This document shows, piece after piece, positions 55,557 through 64,000 of a stretch of 64,000 nucleotides of DNA. The notes beneath the pieces were generated by a model, which was given only the letters and a program-made list of their open reading frames with translations, was not told where the DNA came from and ran no database searches. This stretch comes from a virus: the IMG/VR virus record IMGVR_UViG_3300037102_000029, positions 1 through 64,000 of that record; one strand, written 5' to 3'. How positions within the stretch are numbered: the first letter of the stretch is position 1; each line of letters begins with the position of its first letter. The position numbers were made by a program, and so were the translations under genes.

Positions 55557-56350
55557 TGGCAACTGAACAAATGGGCAATGTATATTCGATGCATGCAGAT
55601 ACGAGCATCTGCACTGCCGACATTACGAACCCAACAGGCCTCATTTACTCAGTCGTTCAGATCGACAGCAACGGACGAGCCGCTATCGGAGCTACAGCCG
55701 CGCCTTCAATGGGCATACTTCAAACCAACCCGCGAAACTTGGATGACATTTGCATGGTTATGACAACCGGCAAATCGTTCTACCTTGTGGGAGTTGGCGG
55801 AGCAATCCCAGGGTGGGCTATGGAAGCCTCGAACGATGGATCAGGAACCCTCATTCACGCAACTGGATCAAACCCAATCGTCGGTGTAGCGATGACTCAG
55901 CAAGCCGCTGGCGACATAGGCGAAGTTCTACTCGACAACAAGGGTCCAAGCCTCGGCGTATCCGCAGGCGCACCAGTGATTCAACCAGTGAGAATACCAC
56001 TCGCTACACTTCTGAGTGACGGGAATATCGTCACAGGCATTCCGGTTCCTGCAACGGGGACTATCAAGTCAATGTATGCGGTGATTGATACACCTTGCAG
56101 TGTAGCAGGCAAGAGCGGTTCGCTAACGTTGACCTCGACTGCAGGCGTAGTAACCGGCGGTGTGCTATCGCTCACGTCGGCGAATTGTGGTCAGGCAGGT
56201 GCAACAGCGGCTATCCAAGCTTCCGCAATCGGCGGCGCAGGTGCATCAGTAACAGCAGCAACGACACTCGGTTTAGCCTACGCGCACAGCACGACCTTTA
56301 CGAATGCGGACACCGGAGCAATTTGGGTGTTCTTTGTGACTTCGACATAA
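55556..56350 (+). CDS. Capsid decoration protein, DUF2190-like
   Basis: 264 residues. Residues 1-140 follow the small beta-barrel decoration pattern (Y-S-V-V-Q-I-D-S-N-G-R-A, M-G-I-L-Q-T-N, Y-L-V-G-V-G-G-A-I-P-G-W). Residues 145-264 are an extra beta domain (P-V-R-I-P-L-A-T-L-L, A-G-A-S-V-T-A-A-T) that may project from the capsid. Confidence 0.7.
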   Translation: MATEQMGNVYSMHADTSICTADITNPTGLIYSVVQIDSNGRAAIGATAAPSMGILQTNPRNLDDICMVMTTGKSFYLVGVGGAIPGWAMEASNDGSGTLIHATGSNPIVGVAMTQQAAGDIGEVLLDNKGPSLGVSAGAPVIQPVRIPLATLLSDGNIVTGIPVPATGTIKSMYAVIDTPCSVAGKSGSLTLTSTAGVVTGGVLSLTSANCGQAGATAAIQASAIGGAGASVTAATTLGLAYAHSTTFTNADTGAIWVFFVTST

Positions 56351-56364
56351 GGAGGTGAAGAAAA

Positions 56365-57363
56365 ATGGAACCAACCTATGACATGATGCACATCAGCAGG
56401 GCGCTCACTAATTACAGTGAGGAATACACCCAAGCCGATGATGCGTTCGTAGCAAGTTTAGTGTGTCCCAACCTCCCCGTCGAGGACAAAGCAGGTCAGT
56501 ATTGGAAGTACAACCAAGAAGACTTCATGAGGGATGAGGTTCAGGAACGCGCTGCAGGGACTCCATCGGTCGCGACAGAATACGGCCTAACCAAAGGCAC
56601 GTATGCAGTCAAGCGATGGGCCTTGAAGAAAATCCTCACAGACGAGGACTTTAAGATCGCGGACTCAATCTTCGATCTACACGCCGACGCGACGGAACTG
56701 TTGACCGACAAGATGCTTCTCAAAAGAGAAAGTGACCTTATCGCAACCGCGATGACCGCAAACTCTTGGGATTCTGGCAACCAGTTTACCGGAGAAGCGC
56801 AGACGGCAAACCCGACCGGGGTATCCGGAGGTTCAACGTTCTGCTACTGGTCTGACCGGACCAACAGCTCCCCTGTTGACGACATTCTGAACGCAGCGAC
56901 GGACCAGCAAGAACTTACCGGCAAGTATCCGAACACACTGATTATTGGGCCTCGGGTTTTCTTAGCATTAAAGATGCACCCCGATATTAAAGACCAATAC
57001 CAGTATGTCAGTGCCGACTCGATCACGGTCGAGATGCTCGCACGTGTTCTCGAAATCGACAACATCTACGTACCGAAGGTAGTCACCAACACCGCAAAGC
57101 GTGGACAGACCCCCGTATTCAAGTTTAGTTACGGGAAAGACGCGCTTCTGTGCTACACAGCACCCAACATTGGGCCTAAGACAGCGACCTCAATGGTCAC
57201 GCTGACTTGGAGCAATGCGCCGGGGGCTGCGGCTGGCGGTCAGGCTATCTCGGAATGGGTCGACCCCGAGACGAAGACAAACAAACTAGAGATCGAAGCT
57301 TTCTGGGCCTCAAAGGTAGTCGCTACTCGCATGGGCAGCTACTTCACCGGCGCAGTGGCTTAA
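56365..57363 (+). CDS. Major capsid protein, HK97 fold
   Basis: 332 residues, ATAAGGAGGTGAAGAAAA upstream. Early F-V-A-S-L-V-C-P-N-L-P-V, E-Y-G-L-T-K-G-T-Y-A-V-K, a P-domain-like helix A-D-A-T-E-L-L-T-D-K-M-L-L-K-R, then P-N-T-L-I-I-G-P-R-V-F-L-A-L and a C-terminal R-M-G-S-Y-F. No long delta domain at the N-terminus, consistent with a separate scaffold. Confidence 0.85.
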   Translation: MEPTYDMMHISRALTNYSEEYTQADDAFVASLVCPNLPVEDKAGQYWKYNQEDFMRDEVQERAAGTPSVATEYGLTKGTYAVKRWALKKILTDEDFKIADSIFDLHADATELLTDKMLLKRESDLIATAMTANSWDSGNQFTGEAQTANPTGVSGGSTFCYWSDRTNSSPVDDILNAATDQQELTGKYPNTLIIGPRVFLALKMHPDIKDQYQYVSADSITVEMLARVLEIDNIYVPKVVTNTAKRGQTPVFKFSYGKDALLCYTAPNIGPKTATSMVTLTWSNAPGAAAGGQAISEWVDPETKTNKLEIEAFWASKVVATRMGSYFTGAVA

Positions 57364-57389
57364 ACGAACGACGTATCAAAGGTGAGAAA

Positions 57390-57803
57390 ATGCACTTCAC
57401 GTACGGAGCTGTTCTTACAGACGTAGCAAACGTGGCAGATTGCCCTCTTGATTGGGTGCGTTTTCTCATCGGAGATACCGACGTTGATGATCCACAGAAC
57501 CAGTTACTCGCCGACGAAGAAGTTCTAGCGCTTATTGGACTCATAGTTGACAAGGATGACCTTCACGCGCCGGCTGCGGATTGCGCGGAAGCCGTCGCAA
57601 CCAAATATAGGAAGTATCCGCCTGAACGCACCGGCGCTTTATCGAACTCTGATCCGCGCTACATCGTTCAGCAATACGAAGAGCTGTCTGAGATTCTTAG
57701 AAGTCACGTATCCGGTGAGCCAATGGTCTATGCTGGCGGCCTTAATAGACAAAAGTATCCGCGAGCATTCGTTCAGGATATATGGGAGGATACGAGATAT
57801 TGA
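57390..57803 (+). CDS. Head-tail adaptor (connector) protein
   Basis: 137 residues from ATG at 57,390 (AAAGGTGAGAAA). D-W-V-R-F-L-I-G-D-T-D, L-L-A-D-E-E-V-L-A-L-I and A-A-D-C-A-E-A-V-A-T-K-Y are typical of gp6/gp15-like adaptors that bind the portal. Confidence 0.8.
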   Translation: MHFTYGAVLTDVANVADCPLDWVRFLIGDTDVDDPQNQLLADEEVLALIGLIVDKDDLHAPAADCAEAVATKYRKYPPERTGALSNSDPRYIVQQYEELSEILRSHVSGEPMVYAGGLNRQKYPRAFVQDIWEDTRY

Positions 57804-58144
57804 GACTCCCGCGTTTCATTTATTTTGGTGATACGATCGACATAGAAAGCAAGCCAGACGAACAAACTGCAGGCTCCGGCTGGCTCGACGAGTGGCCTAC
57901 GTTCTTATCGAATGTTCCAGCAAAGGTAATCCCGACAAATGCAGAAGAGATTATCGTTGGTGACAGACCTCAAGCTGAAATCGTTTATTCTATTATTTTA
58001 AAGTCAGATGTAAGGGGACTTGAATCTTCAATGCGTGTGATCTGGAAAAACCGAGAGTTATATATCACGGCAATCATGCCAGAAGTAGATAACAACGGCC
58101 TTCAGATTATAACGGCGCGAGAGCGCCAATATGACCTTACATAG
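57782..58144 (+). CDS. Head closure protein
   Basis: 120 residues from ATG at 57,782. A TTG at 57,800 with GGGAGG ten bases upstream is a better placed start (114 residues). Small beta-barrel (D-T-I-D-I-E-S-K, A-K-V-I-P-T-N-A-E-E, V-I-W-K-N-R-E-L-Y-I) as in SPP1 gp16-like stoppers. Confidence 0.7.
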   Translation: MGGYEILRLPRFIYFGDTIDIESKPDEQTAGSGWLDEWPTFLSNVPAKVIPTNAEEIIVGDRPQAEIVYSIILKSDVRGLESSMRVIWKNRELYITAIMPEVDNNGLQIITARERQYDLT

Positions 58145-58156
58145 GAGGTGATAACG

Positions 58157-58375
58157 GTGACGAAAAAGAAAGCAACGGAAAATGATAAAGTTCTGCGATC
58201 CGCAAACACAGCGACAGACCTTGCAGCGGCCGCAGTTGCGGTTCAACTCGTAGGAACCGATATTGGAAGTCCTAACGCTACCGGCAAAGCATATAAAAGC
58301 CTGCGTGCGACTCGTATGGAGCGCGATATGGTTAAGAAACTGAATCGTGCGGCAGGACGGTTGCACAGGTTATAA
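58157..58375 (+). CDS. Small helical protein
   Basis: 72 residues from GTG at 58,157 with AGGAGGTGAT upstream. Ala-rich helix (A-T-D-L-A-A-A-A-V-A-V-Q-L-V-G), basic C-terminus. Unknown; lies between connectors and surface proteins. Confidence 0.6.
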   Translation: MTKKKATENDKVLRSANTATDLAAAAVAVQLVGTDIGSPNATGKAYKSLRATRMERDMVKKLNRAAGRLHRL

Positions 58376-58416
58376 TTGAAAAATATCATTAGAATGGCGG
58401 TAGGTGGAAAAAACTA

Positions 58417-59124
58417 ATGACAACCAAAACAGTTTATGTTTTAGATCGACGTCGCAACCTTATCGAATGCGACATGATCGTTTATGAGTCCGATACGGGG
58501 GTATTCACTCTCGCGGACGGCACCGTTGTCGCTGCGGAAGTAGCAGCTAATTCGATAACGGAAGCTCAGATCGCGCTAGGAGCGCTTACAACTGCTTCTT
58601 TGAACCCTGCGGCAGGCATAACTTCAGGGCAACTTGCGGGAAGTATAGCGCAGTCGAAACTTGCAGGTGGCATTTTATCAACGCAACTAGCCGCAGGCGT
58701 GGCTAAGGTTCTTTCTGGAACCGTCACGTATAACGACGGCAAGAGTGCAAACCCAATTATCACAATACCTGCGAATGCACTTGTAACCGACGTGATCGCT
58801 GTTTGCACAACCGCATTTAACGGAACCGCAGTCACGATTGACCTCGGCGATGACAGCAATGCCAGTAACTTCATAGGCAATGCAAACGTGGGGCTCACGC
58901 TTAACGCGGTTTCGGGTCAGAAATGCTCCGATAGAGGATCAAACCTTTGGCTTACCGGCACACAAAGCGCCACGACCCCATTTGGCGTATCGGTATGGCC
59001 TACGCCGTTGCGAAAGTTTTACGCAGCTACGAACCACTTGAACTCGACACTCGGTTACACGGGGACGTCTAAAGGAACCGCCGGCGCGATGACCGTGTAT
59101 CTCGCGTATATAGCTCTCGCGTGA
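58417..59124 (+). CDS. Virion surface or fibre protein
   Basis: 235 residues. Residues 30-90 have an Ala/Ile-rich pattern (A-A-N-S-I-T-E-A-Q-I-A-L-G-A, G-I-T-S-G-Q-L-A-G-S-I-A-Q-S-K) common in fibre shafts; 95-235 form a beta-sandwich-like head. Confidence 0.65.
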   Translation: MTTKTVYVLDRRRNLIECDMIVYESDTGVFTLADGTVVAAEVAANSITEAQIALGALTTASLNPAAGITSGQLAGSIAQSKLAGGILSTQLAAGVAKVLSGTVTYNDGKSANPIITIPANALVTDVIAVCTTAFNGTAVTIDLGDDSNASNFIGNANVGLTLNAVSGQKCSDRGSNLWLTGTQSATTPFGVSVWPTPLRKFYAATNHLNSTLGYTGTSKGTAGAMTVYLAYIALA

Positions 59125-59133
59125 GGTGAAAAG

Positions 59134-59787
59134 ATGCAACCAGTAAGGATTTTCATTGGGGTCGACAACGATACGGGTACTTTTATTCCTCTAAATGTTG
59201 ATGCAAACGGAAACATGGGCGTCAACATGGAAGGCGAACTGGCAGTTGGTGAACTCCAACTCGCGGCAACCGATCCGGGACTACTTGCACTCGCCACGGC
59301 ACTCGCGGGCGTTTCGCCTAAGACACTCGCGGACATCTACACGCTTGCTTCATCCGGCGCAGGTCTGAAAGTGACCGGAGCTGTAACCACGTCGGGAACC
59401 GCAACAGTTAGTGGAACTGTCGCCGTTTCAACTCTGCCTGATGCAGCGAACGCGGTGCTTACGGCGGTTAAAGACCAGCTCACCGATTACCTCGCAACGC
59501 GAGAAGCACCATCAACATCAATCGTCAGCGGTCAAAACGCTTCAATACCGGCGAACGCATCGACGGCAGTCGTGCTCACAACAAGTCAGGCGTGCGCAGA
59601 AGTGACTATCCAAGCACCGGCGGCAAATAACGTATCAATCCTGTTCGGCTCAGGAACCGGAACGTGCTATATGGAACTTGCACCCGGAAGAGACTTCACA
59701 CTTCCCGTGTCGAATGTCAATCTGATTTATGTAAAGAGCTCAACATCAGACACATCTCCTAAAGTGAATTGGATTGCGAGGGCGTAA
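59134..59787 (+). CDS. Virion structural protein
   Basis: 217 residues, GAGGTGAAAAG upstream. Beta-rich with T-T-S-G-T-A-T-V-S-G-T-V-A-V-S and a final domain N-A-S-T-A-V-V-L-T...V-S-I-L-F-G-S-G-T-G-T-C-Y-M-E-L similar to small carbohydrate-binding-like folds. Role inferred from position. Confidence 0.6.
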   Translation: MQPVRIFIGVDNDTGTFIPLNVDANGNMGVNMEGELAVGELQLAATDPGLLALATALAGVSPKTLADIYTLASSGAGLKVTGAVTTSGTATVSGTVAVSTLPDAANAVLTAVKDQLTDYLATREAPSTSIVSGQNASIPANASTAVVLTTSQACAEVTIQAPAANNVSILFGSGTGTCYMELAPGRDFTLPVSNVNLIYVKSSTSDTSPKVNWIARA

Positions 59788-59789
59788 TT

Positions 59790-60554
59790 ATGCGGCGGCA
59801 CGGCTTTGGGGATACCGGCACCCCAATACGAGCTAATCTACCGTATGAGGCAAACTGCGTTATTAAGTATGCCGATTGGCCCGTCAGCGGAACAACCATC
59901 GTTAATGAAGGTACAGGCGGTGCGACTTACAACGCAACCGCCGTGCAGAACGATATAGTCACACTTCCTAGTAAAGCGACCGCGTGGCAGTTCAGCACAA
60001 CCGCATTAACCGATGTTCTCTCATTATCTACCGCGCCTGTGACTGATAACGTCGGCGCTCATACGATGGAGTTTCTTTACAAGTATGGAGGGGCTGCCAA
60101 TAGCGAACTGTTCTATAAAGGAAAAGGTGACTGGACGCCTTCATACACGATAGGAGTTACTAATTGGTCTGGTTATAATTTTGTACATATTGCTAGGGAT
60201 GATACAACCGCATCGTGGGGTGCCCCGTATCTCCACTGGATTGCAACAAGTACTCCGTTACTATCAGGGAATTGGTATGATATTCAAATCACTGCGGATT
60301 GGAGTAACCTCACAAATACCCCTACAATAACCATAAACGGAGTAGTGGAAGCGATTTATTCTGAATCAATAGGGGTAGTCACTGCATACATGAATGATGC
60401 CGGTGGCCCTATGTGGTTGGGGAATTATGTCAATCAGTACAACAATTTTGGAACTCTCGCTCAGTATCGGTTTCATACGGGCATACTCACCCCCGCACGG
60501 CTTCAACAGAACCTCCTTGCGGATATGTGGAGAGTAGGAGCGTTAGGACCGTGA
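59790..60554 (+). CDS. LamG/concanavalin-like virion protein
   Basis: 254 residues from ATG at 59,790. G-A-H-T-M-E-F-L-Y-K-Y-G, G-N-W-Y-D-I-Q-I-T-A-D-W, P-T-I-T-I-N-G-V-V-E-A and W-L-G-N-Y-V form the jelly-roll strand order of LamG-type sugar-binding domains. Stop overlaps the next GTG. Confidence 0.7.
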   Translation: MRRHGFGDTGTPIRANLPYEANCVIKYADWPVSGTTIVNEGTGGATYNATAVQNDIVTLPSKATAWQFSTTALTDVLSLSTAPVTDNVGAHTMEFLYKYGGAANSELFYKGKGDWTPSYTIGVTNWSGYNFVHIARDDTTASWGAPYLHWIATSTPLLSGNWYDIQITADWSNLTNTPTITINGVVEAIYSESIGVVTAYMNDAGGPMWLGNYVNQYNNFGTLAQYRFHTGILTPARLQQNLLADMWRVGALGP

Positions 60555-61852
60555 GTGATACAATCGGTTTAGCATGGCAGCGTCGCGCCGATGCTTATGC
60601 ACGCCTTGAGAACTTAGATGGGCTCTCTAATCCAGAAGTGATAGCGCACTGCAACAATATTGCACCCTATAAAGGGATGGGTCGTGTGAACATGACCGAC
60701 AACGGTGCGATTGGCCCCGTTCAGAACGCAAACGGAACCGGCTGCGGTTATGATGACTCGATAGACGGTGTAGCCGCGAACGGTCAGGCAATGTGGATAT
60801 TTCCCCCTTATTACTACTGGACGCTACACACGCCCTCTATAGATGACACTTACCGCTGGTTCATCTCGCCAACAGGCTCACCCTCCGACACAGTAAGTAG
60901 CTCAAGTTATGCAGGTTTACCAGATTACACGCCACCTGACCCGATACCGTGGAAGTTGAACCCCACATTCATACGAGGTGGCATAAAGGTTCCGTGGATC
61001 GCACTTGGGGCGTTTGAAGGCTTTGTCAATGGTCCATTGTTAGAATCCAAAGTTGGCGTCATTCCGACAACGGGACTCACTGTTGACCAGTTCCGCACGG
61101 CAGCGCAGAACCGAGGTGCAGGGTGGGGAATGCAGGATTTCTACACCACAAACGCAATGCAACTTGCGTTCCTCATCTGGAACGGCGGCTTTAATTCGTG
61201 GGGGTGGCAGCCGCAGGGTACTGAAATCTCCCTAGGACCCGGCGTCACGACTATTCAGAATGAACCTAATCGAGTTAGCGGCGTTCGTACCGGCTGGACC
61301 TCACAACTAGCAGCCGACAACGGTGGTGTAAACTTAGGCAACACAACCGGGCAGGGAGTTCCGTTCACGACAAGCGCGGCAGACGGCCTCGTTTCGCCAG
61401 ATACTCCAACAATTGGAGTGCAGCAAATATCATGGTACGGTCTGGAAGGACCATACGGCAACATTCAAAAGTTTATAGACGGGATTAATATAGCCCCATC
61501 AGGCGAGGTATGGGTTGCCAAGCGCGGATTCGCCGAAGATACATTCGTAGCGCCGTATGTTGATACGTCATTGGCAGTTCCAGAAGGTGGTGGTGCTGTT
61601 TGGTCTGCGGATATTGTGCAAAACACAATGTATGATTGGAGCTTGTTACCGGCGGATACATCAGGGGGTGCACCGGAAAAATACCTGTGTGGGATGACTA
61701 ATAGAGGGGATGGTATGATGAACATCCCTTTATTGGGTGGTTCATGGGACTCGTATTGGGTTTCATCACTGTTCACATGGTACTTACCGTTTCATTCGGT
61801 GGGCACATGGGACAATATTGGGGCGCGGTTAATGTATATCCCCCAGGGGTAA
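60551..61852 (+). CDS. C-type-lectin-fold adhesin
   Basis: 433 residues from GTG at 60,551. I-A-L-G-A-F-E-G-F, G-V-I-P-T-T-G-L-T-V-D-Q-F-R-T-A-A-Q-N-R-G, G-A-G-W-G-M-Q-D-F, and C-terminal L-L-G-G-S-W-D-S, W-D-N-I-G-A-R-L-M-Y are characteristic of CLec-fold variable proteins of phages, many of which are targets of diversity-generating retroelements. No reverse transcriptase is seen in the window. Receptor binding is likely. Confidence 0.75.
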   Translation: MSDTIGLAWQRRADAYARLENLDGLSNPEVIAHCNNIAPYKGMGRVNMTDNGAIGPVQNANGTGCGYDDSIDGVAANGQAMWIFPPYYYWTLHTPSIDDTYRWFISPTGSPSDTVSSSSYAGLPDYTPPDPIPWKLNPTFIRGGIKVPWIALGAFEGFVNGPLLESKVGVIPTTGLTVDQFRTAAQNRGAGWGMQDFYTTNAMQLAFLIWNGGFNSWGWQPQGTEISLGPGVTTIQNEPNRVSGVRTGWTSQLAADNGGVNLGNTTGQGVPFTTSAADGLVSPDTPTIGVQQISWYGLEGPYGNIQKFIDGINIAPSGEVWVAKRGFAEDTFVAPYVDTSLAVPEGGGAVWSADIVQNTMYDWSLLPADTSGGAPEKYLCGMTNRGDGMMNIPLLGGSWDSYWVSSLFTWYLPFHSVGTWDNIGARLMYIPQG

Positions 61853-61857
61853 CAACG

Positions 61858-62991
61858 ATGACAACAACGAGCCGACTTCAGATGCTTGGAAACTATAATT
61901 GTTACAGTGGGTATTACCCGATTGCGCCGTGGATAAACCCCCTTATGGTCGAGGCGCTACAAGAGAATAACTACGATGCGGTTATCTCTCCTAATGCATG
62001 GGAACTAATCGGTAGGAACCCTACCACTCACGCTATTGATGAAGATTTTATCGCCGCGTCACACAGGGCAACAGAAGTACTCATTGATGCGGGAATAAAC
62101 GTGTGGATGGACTTAACGACGATTCCGTATTCCAGCACTGATTTCTATAATCCACCAATCGGCAATCTGCCGACACAGTATCAGGCACACGTTGCGGATG
62201 GAGAAGATAAGTACGAGTCCCTTTACGGTGACCAGCTTGATTGGTGGCAGTCACTTCCACAGTTTAAGGGCTACGGATACGAGTGTATGGAAGATAACGG
62301 TGCCGCGTGGCTCAGGGAACGAACATCATTAGAAATTATGATACATATCTTTGGCTCAGACCCGCGATGGGATTGGATTGTCGGCTCATGGATACCGAAC
62401 GGCAACCCTGCGGCATATACGCGGAACGTGGACGGCTCAGAAACCCTAAAGTGGTCCGCCGTTGACACGCGAATGTCGCAGGTGGATGCGGTATCCTTCC
62501 AATTCTTTGATGCATACCAGCTCTACAGACCAACAATCACCAGCGTTATGAATTATATATTTGAGAATTACCCTTCGAAGTCGTTTGGCTGTATGATGGG
62601 CTACCAACCAAGCCCCAATCAGGTTATATGGTGCAATAATATGTGGTGGAGCGATCTTTGTTGGGGTGACGGAAACCCCCCGAACTATGCTCCTGCGCCT
62701 GAATTTTGGAACATCAGCGAGCAGAAGCGTAGGTGTTCGATAATCTGTAATATGTATAAGGCACGATTATCCAAGAAAGCGTGCGATTGGATTGCACCGT
62801 ATATTGACCCTTTGTATGAGTTGCCCGGTTCAGGGTATGATTATGTTGGGGAATACATGGCTTTCTTCAGCTCACTCCAGCTCACTACTCCGTTTGGTGG
62901 CGCACAAAAGAACACCACCGCAACAGCACAGAACATGAATCTTGAGGCAACAGTTCCTATGAGATGGGATTTAAGGGCGGATTTAACATGA
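61858..62991 (+). CDS. TIM-barrel glycosidase-like virion protein
   Basis: 377 residues from ATG at 61,858. G-I-N-V-W-M-D-L-T-T-I-P-Y, Y-G-Y-E-C-M-E-D-N-G-A-A-W-L, W-D-W-I-V-G-S-W-I-P-N-G and A-V-S-F-Q-F-F-D-A-Y follow a TIM-barrel with plausible acids (E in Y-E-C-M-E-D, D in F-F-D-A). Not obviously the same family as the 15829 group. Confidence 0.6.
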   Translation: MTTTSRLQMLGNYNCYSGYYPIAPWINPLMVEALQENNYDAVISPNAWELIGRNPTTHAIDEDFIAASHRATEVLIDAGINVWMDLTTIPYSSTDFYNPPIGNLPTQYQAHVADGEDKYESLYGDQLDWWQSLPQFKGYGYECMEDNGAAWLRERTSLEIMIHIFGSDPRWDWIVGSWIPNGNPAAYTRNVDGSETLKWSAVDTRMSQVDAVSFQFFDAYQLYRPTITSVMNYIFENYPSKSFGCMMGYQPSPNQVIWCNNMWWSDLCWGDGNPPNYAPAPEFWNISEQKRRCSIICNMYKARLSKKACDWIAPYIDPLYELPGSGYDYVGEYMAFFSSLQLTTPFGGAQKNTTATAQNMNLEATVPMRWDLRADLT

Positions 62992-63803
62992 CTAATCTAC
63001 AAGCACATATGTACCCTTACGGTGCGTCGCTGCTGTGGGGCGCAACGGCGAACGATGATGCACTTGACATCACGAATGATCCGATCTACGTGCTCCTTGT
63101 CGGCGTGCATAGCAACGTGCCGTTCTCGCAGAATATAGCACACCACTACGTCCATGATATAATCTCGTATGAAATATCGAATCAAAGCGGCTACGGCGCT
63201 CTTGCAGGCTACACCGATGGCGTTGGGGTCCCGCTGACCACGATTGCCCCCATCGTAGACACGTCAGCCGACCCGTTAATATATTCAGAGTTCTTTGCGA
63301 GCAGTGATACAGAAGGCAACAATGCTGTGCCGAATCCTACGACAGGAATAAACGGATTCTTATGCACCGGCATGTCGTTTATTGGGATGCAAGGCTGGGT
63401 GATGTACCGCAAGACCGCCGGCACGACAAACACTGGCTGGCCGCTACTTGGATATGGTGATTTATGTGGGGGCTCAGTTCAGCAAGCACTCATAGGGGGT
63501 TCGCCGTTCAACACATCAGGACAAAACACGATAGGCGTCGATGACGCGGACGGGTTCGTTACCTACACTTTAGGCGTTCCCGGCGGTCAGGTGTATATTG
63601 GAGACACGGCAGGTCACATGGAAGCCAATACGATCGCATCAATTAGCGGAACGGCAAGTCCGTTTACGCTGACAATGACGAATCCGCTGGCGCACACGTA
63701 TGGGGCCGGCGCTATCGTGCTCCACGCTAATAATGCAGCAGATGACAAGTGTGAGATAGCACTTGGCGGCGCGACGGGCGTATTCAAACTGCAAGTACCG
63801 TGA
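62988..63803 (+). CDS. Virion protein with beta-module
   Basis: 271 residues, ATGA overlap. Residues about 200-255 carry the recurring module (G-Q-V-Y-I-G-D-T-A-G-H-M-E-A-N-T-I-A-S-I...M-T-N-P-L-A-H-T-Y). The rest is beta-rich with Gly/Ser turns. Surface role inferred. Confidence 0.6.
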   Translation: MTNLQAHMYPYGASLLWGATANDDALDITNDPIYVLLVGVHSNVPFSQNIAHHYVHDIISYEISNQSGYGALAGYTDGVGVPLTTIAPIVDTSADPLIYSEFFASSDTEGNNAVPNPTTGINGFLCTGMSFIGMQGWVMYRKTAGTTNTGWPLLGYGDLCGGSVQQALIGGSPFNTSGQNTIGVDDADGFVTYTLGVPGGQVYIGDTAGHMEANTIASISGTASPFTLTMTNPLAHTYGAGAIVLHANNAADDKCEIALGGATGVFKLQVP

Positions 63804-63809
63804 GAGAGA

Positions 63810-64000
63810 ATGACAACATGGACATACACCGCGACAGTAGGGCAGATTGTAGGCGCCGGTTCGTGCTCATATCAGCTAAGCGGACTTTTTACGTACCAAG
63901 CGAGCGGCGGTTCCATCGTGGCTGCCGGAGGGTGCTCACGTTTGCCCAGCAGCGTAAGAGTATTCTACGCCGCTCCCGGCTACACAGTCACACAGGGGTC
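63810..64000 (+). CDS. Virion surface protein, N-terminal part (runs off window)
   Basis: 63 complete codons from ATG at 63,810, then the window ends inside a codon (TC). Joining to base 1 gives TCT and continues in frame 2 to the stop at 364. Gly/Ser/Tyr-rich strands; family unknown. Confidence 0.6.
   Translation, partial: MTTWTYTATVGQIVGAGSCSYQLSGLFTYQASGGSIVAAGGCSRLPSSVRVFYAAPGYTVTQG

Noticed and set aside
1-64000. Integrase or temperate lifestyle genes
   Set aside because: I looked for tyrosine or serine recombinases and att-like repeats and saw none; HNH and Hjc proteins do not indicate integration.

Overview
The window reads as most or all of the genome of a long-tailed (siphovirus-like) virus, and the host is most likely a euryarchaeon. 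Seen directly: two small histone-fold proteins, a Hjc-type Holliday junction resolvase, a TTTAAATA box centred about 26 bases upstream of an ATG (a leaderless archaeal promoter layout), GGAGGTGA ribosome binding sites, and a Ku homologue. The host lineage itself is inference. Methanogens, methanotrophs and their relatives would fit; no marker in the window settles it.

Layout. A rightward late block runs from 46,990 to the window end and continues, after the window start, to 21,845. A leftward block runs from about 44,990 down to 21,868. The two blocks diverge from a noncoding region at 45.0-47.0 kb and converge at 21.85 kb. The late block has the usual order for long-tailed viruses, but cut by the window ends: small terminase, a train of very small genes, large terminase, portal, a multi-domain capsid protease, scaffold, decoration protein, major capsid protein and head-tail connectors, followed by surface and adhesion proteins up to base 64,000. 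At base 1 it resumes with more surface proteins, then tail completion, tail terminator, tail tube, tail chaperones with a -1 frameshift site, a 1,258-residue tape measure, a giant distal tail protein, the tail hub, lectin-like, hydrolase-like, glutaredoxin-like and beta-helix proteins, a membrane/coiled-coil cluster with a VIT/CCC1-type transporter, and a histone. The interrupted reading frame at 64,000 continues in frame at base 2, which fits a circular or circularly permuted genome.

The leftward block carries lysis candidates (papain-like protease, glycosidase-like protein, small two-helix membrane proteins), the resolvase, several DNA-binding regulators, HNH endonucleases, a possible AAA+ replication initiator, Ku, and dozens of tiny, often cysteine-rich proteins of unknown function packed with ATGA or TAATG overlaps. 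The 41-45 kb part is punctuated by hairpins followed by T-runs. No DNA polymerase, integrase, reverse transcriptase, tRNA or CRISPR array was recognised.

Main points for a second look: a capsid protease fused to a uracil-DNA-glycosylase-like domain; a distal tail protein containing Ig-like, glycosidase-like, thioredoxin-like and DnaJ-type zinc-finger insertions; two histones lacking helix alpha-3; a repetitive basic protein at 19,006 that lacks a standard start codon; and a promoter-rich region with competing RNA stems beside the small terminase gene.
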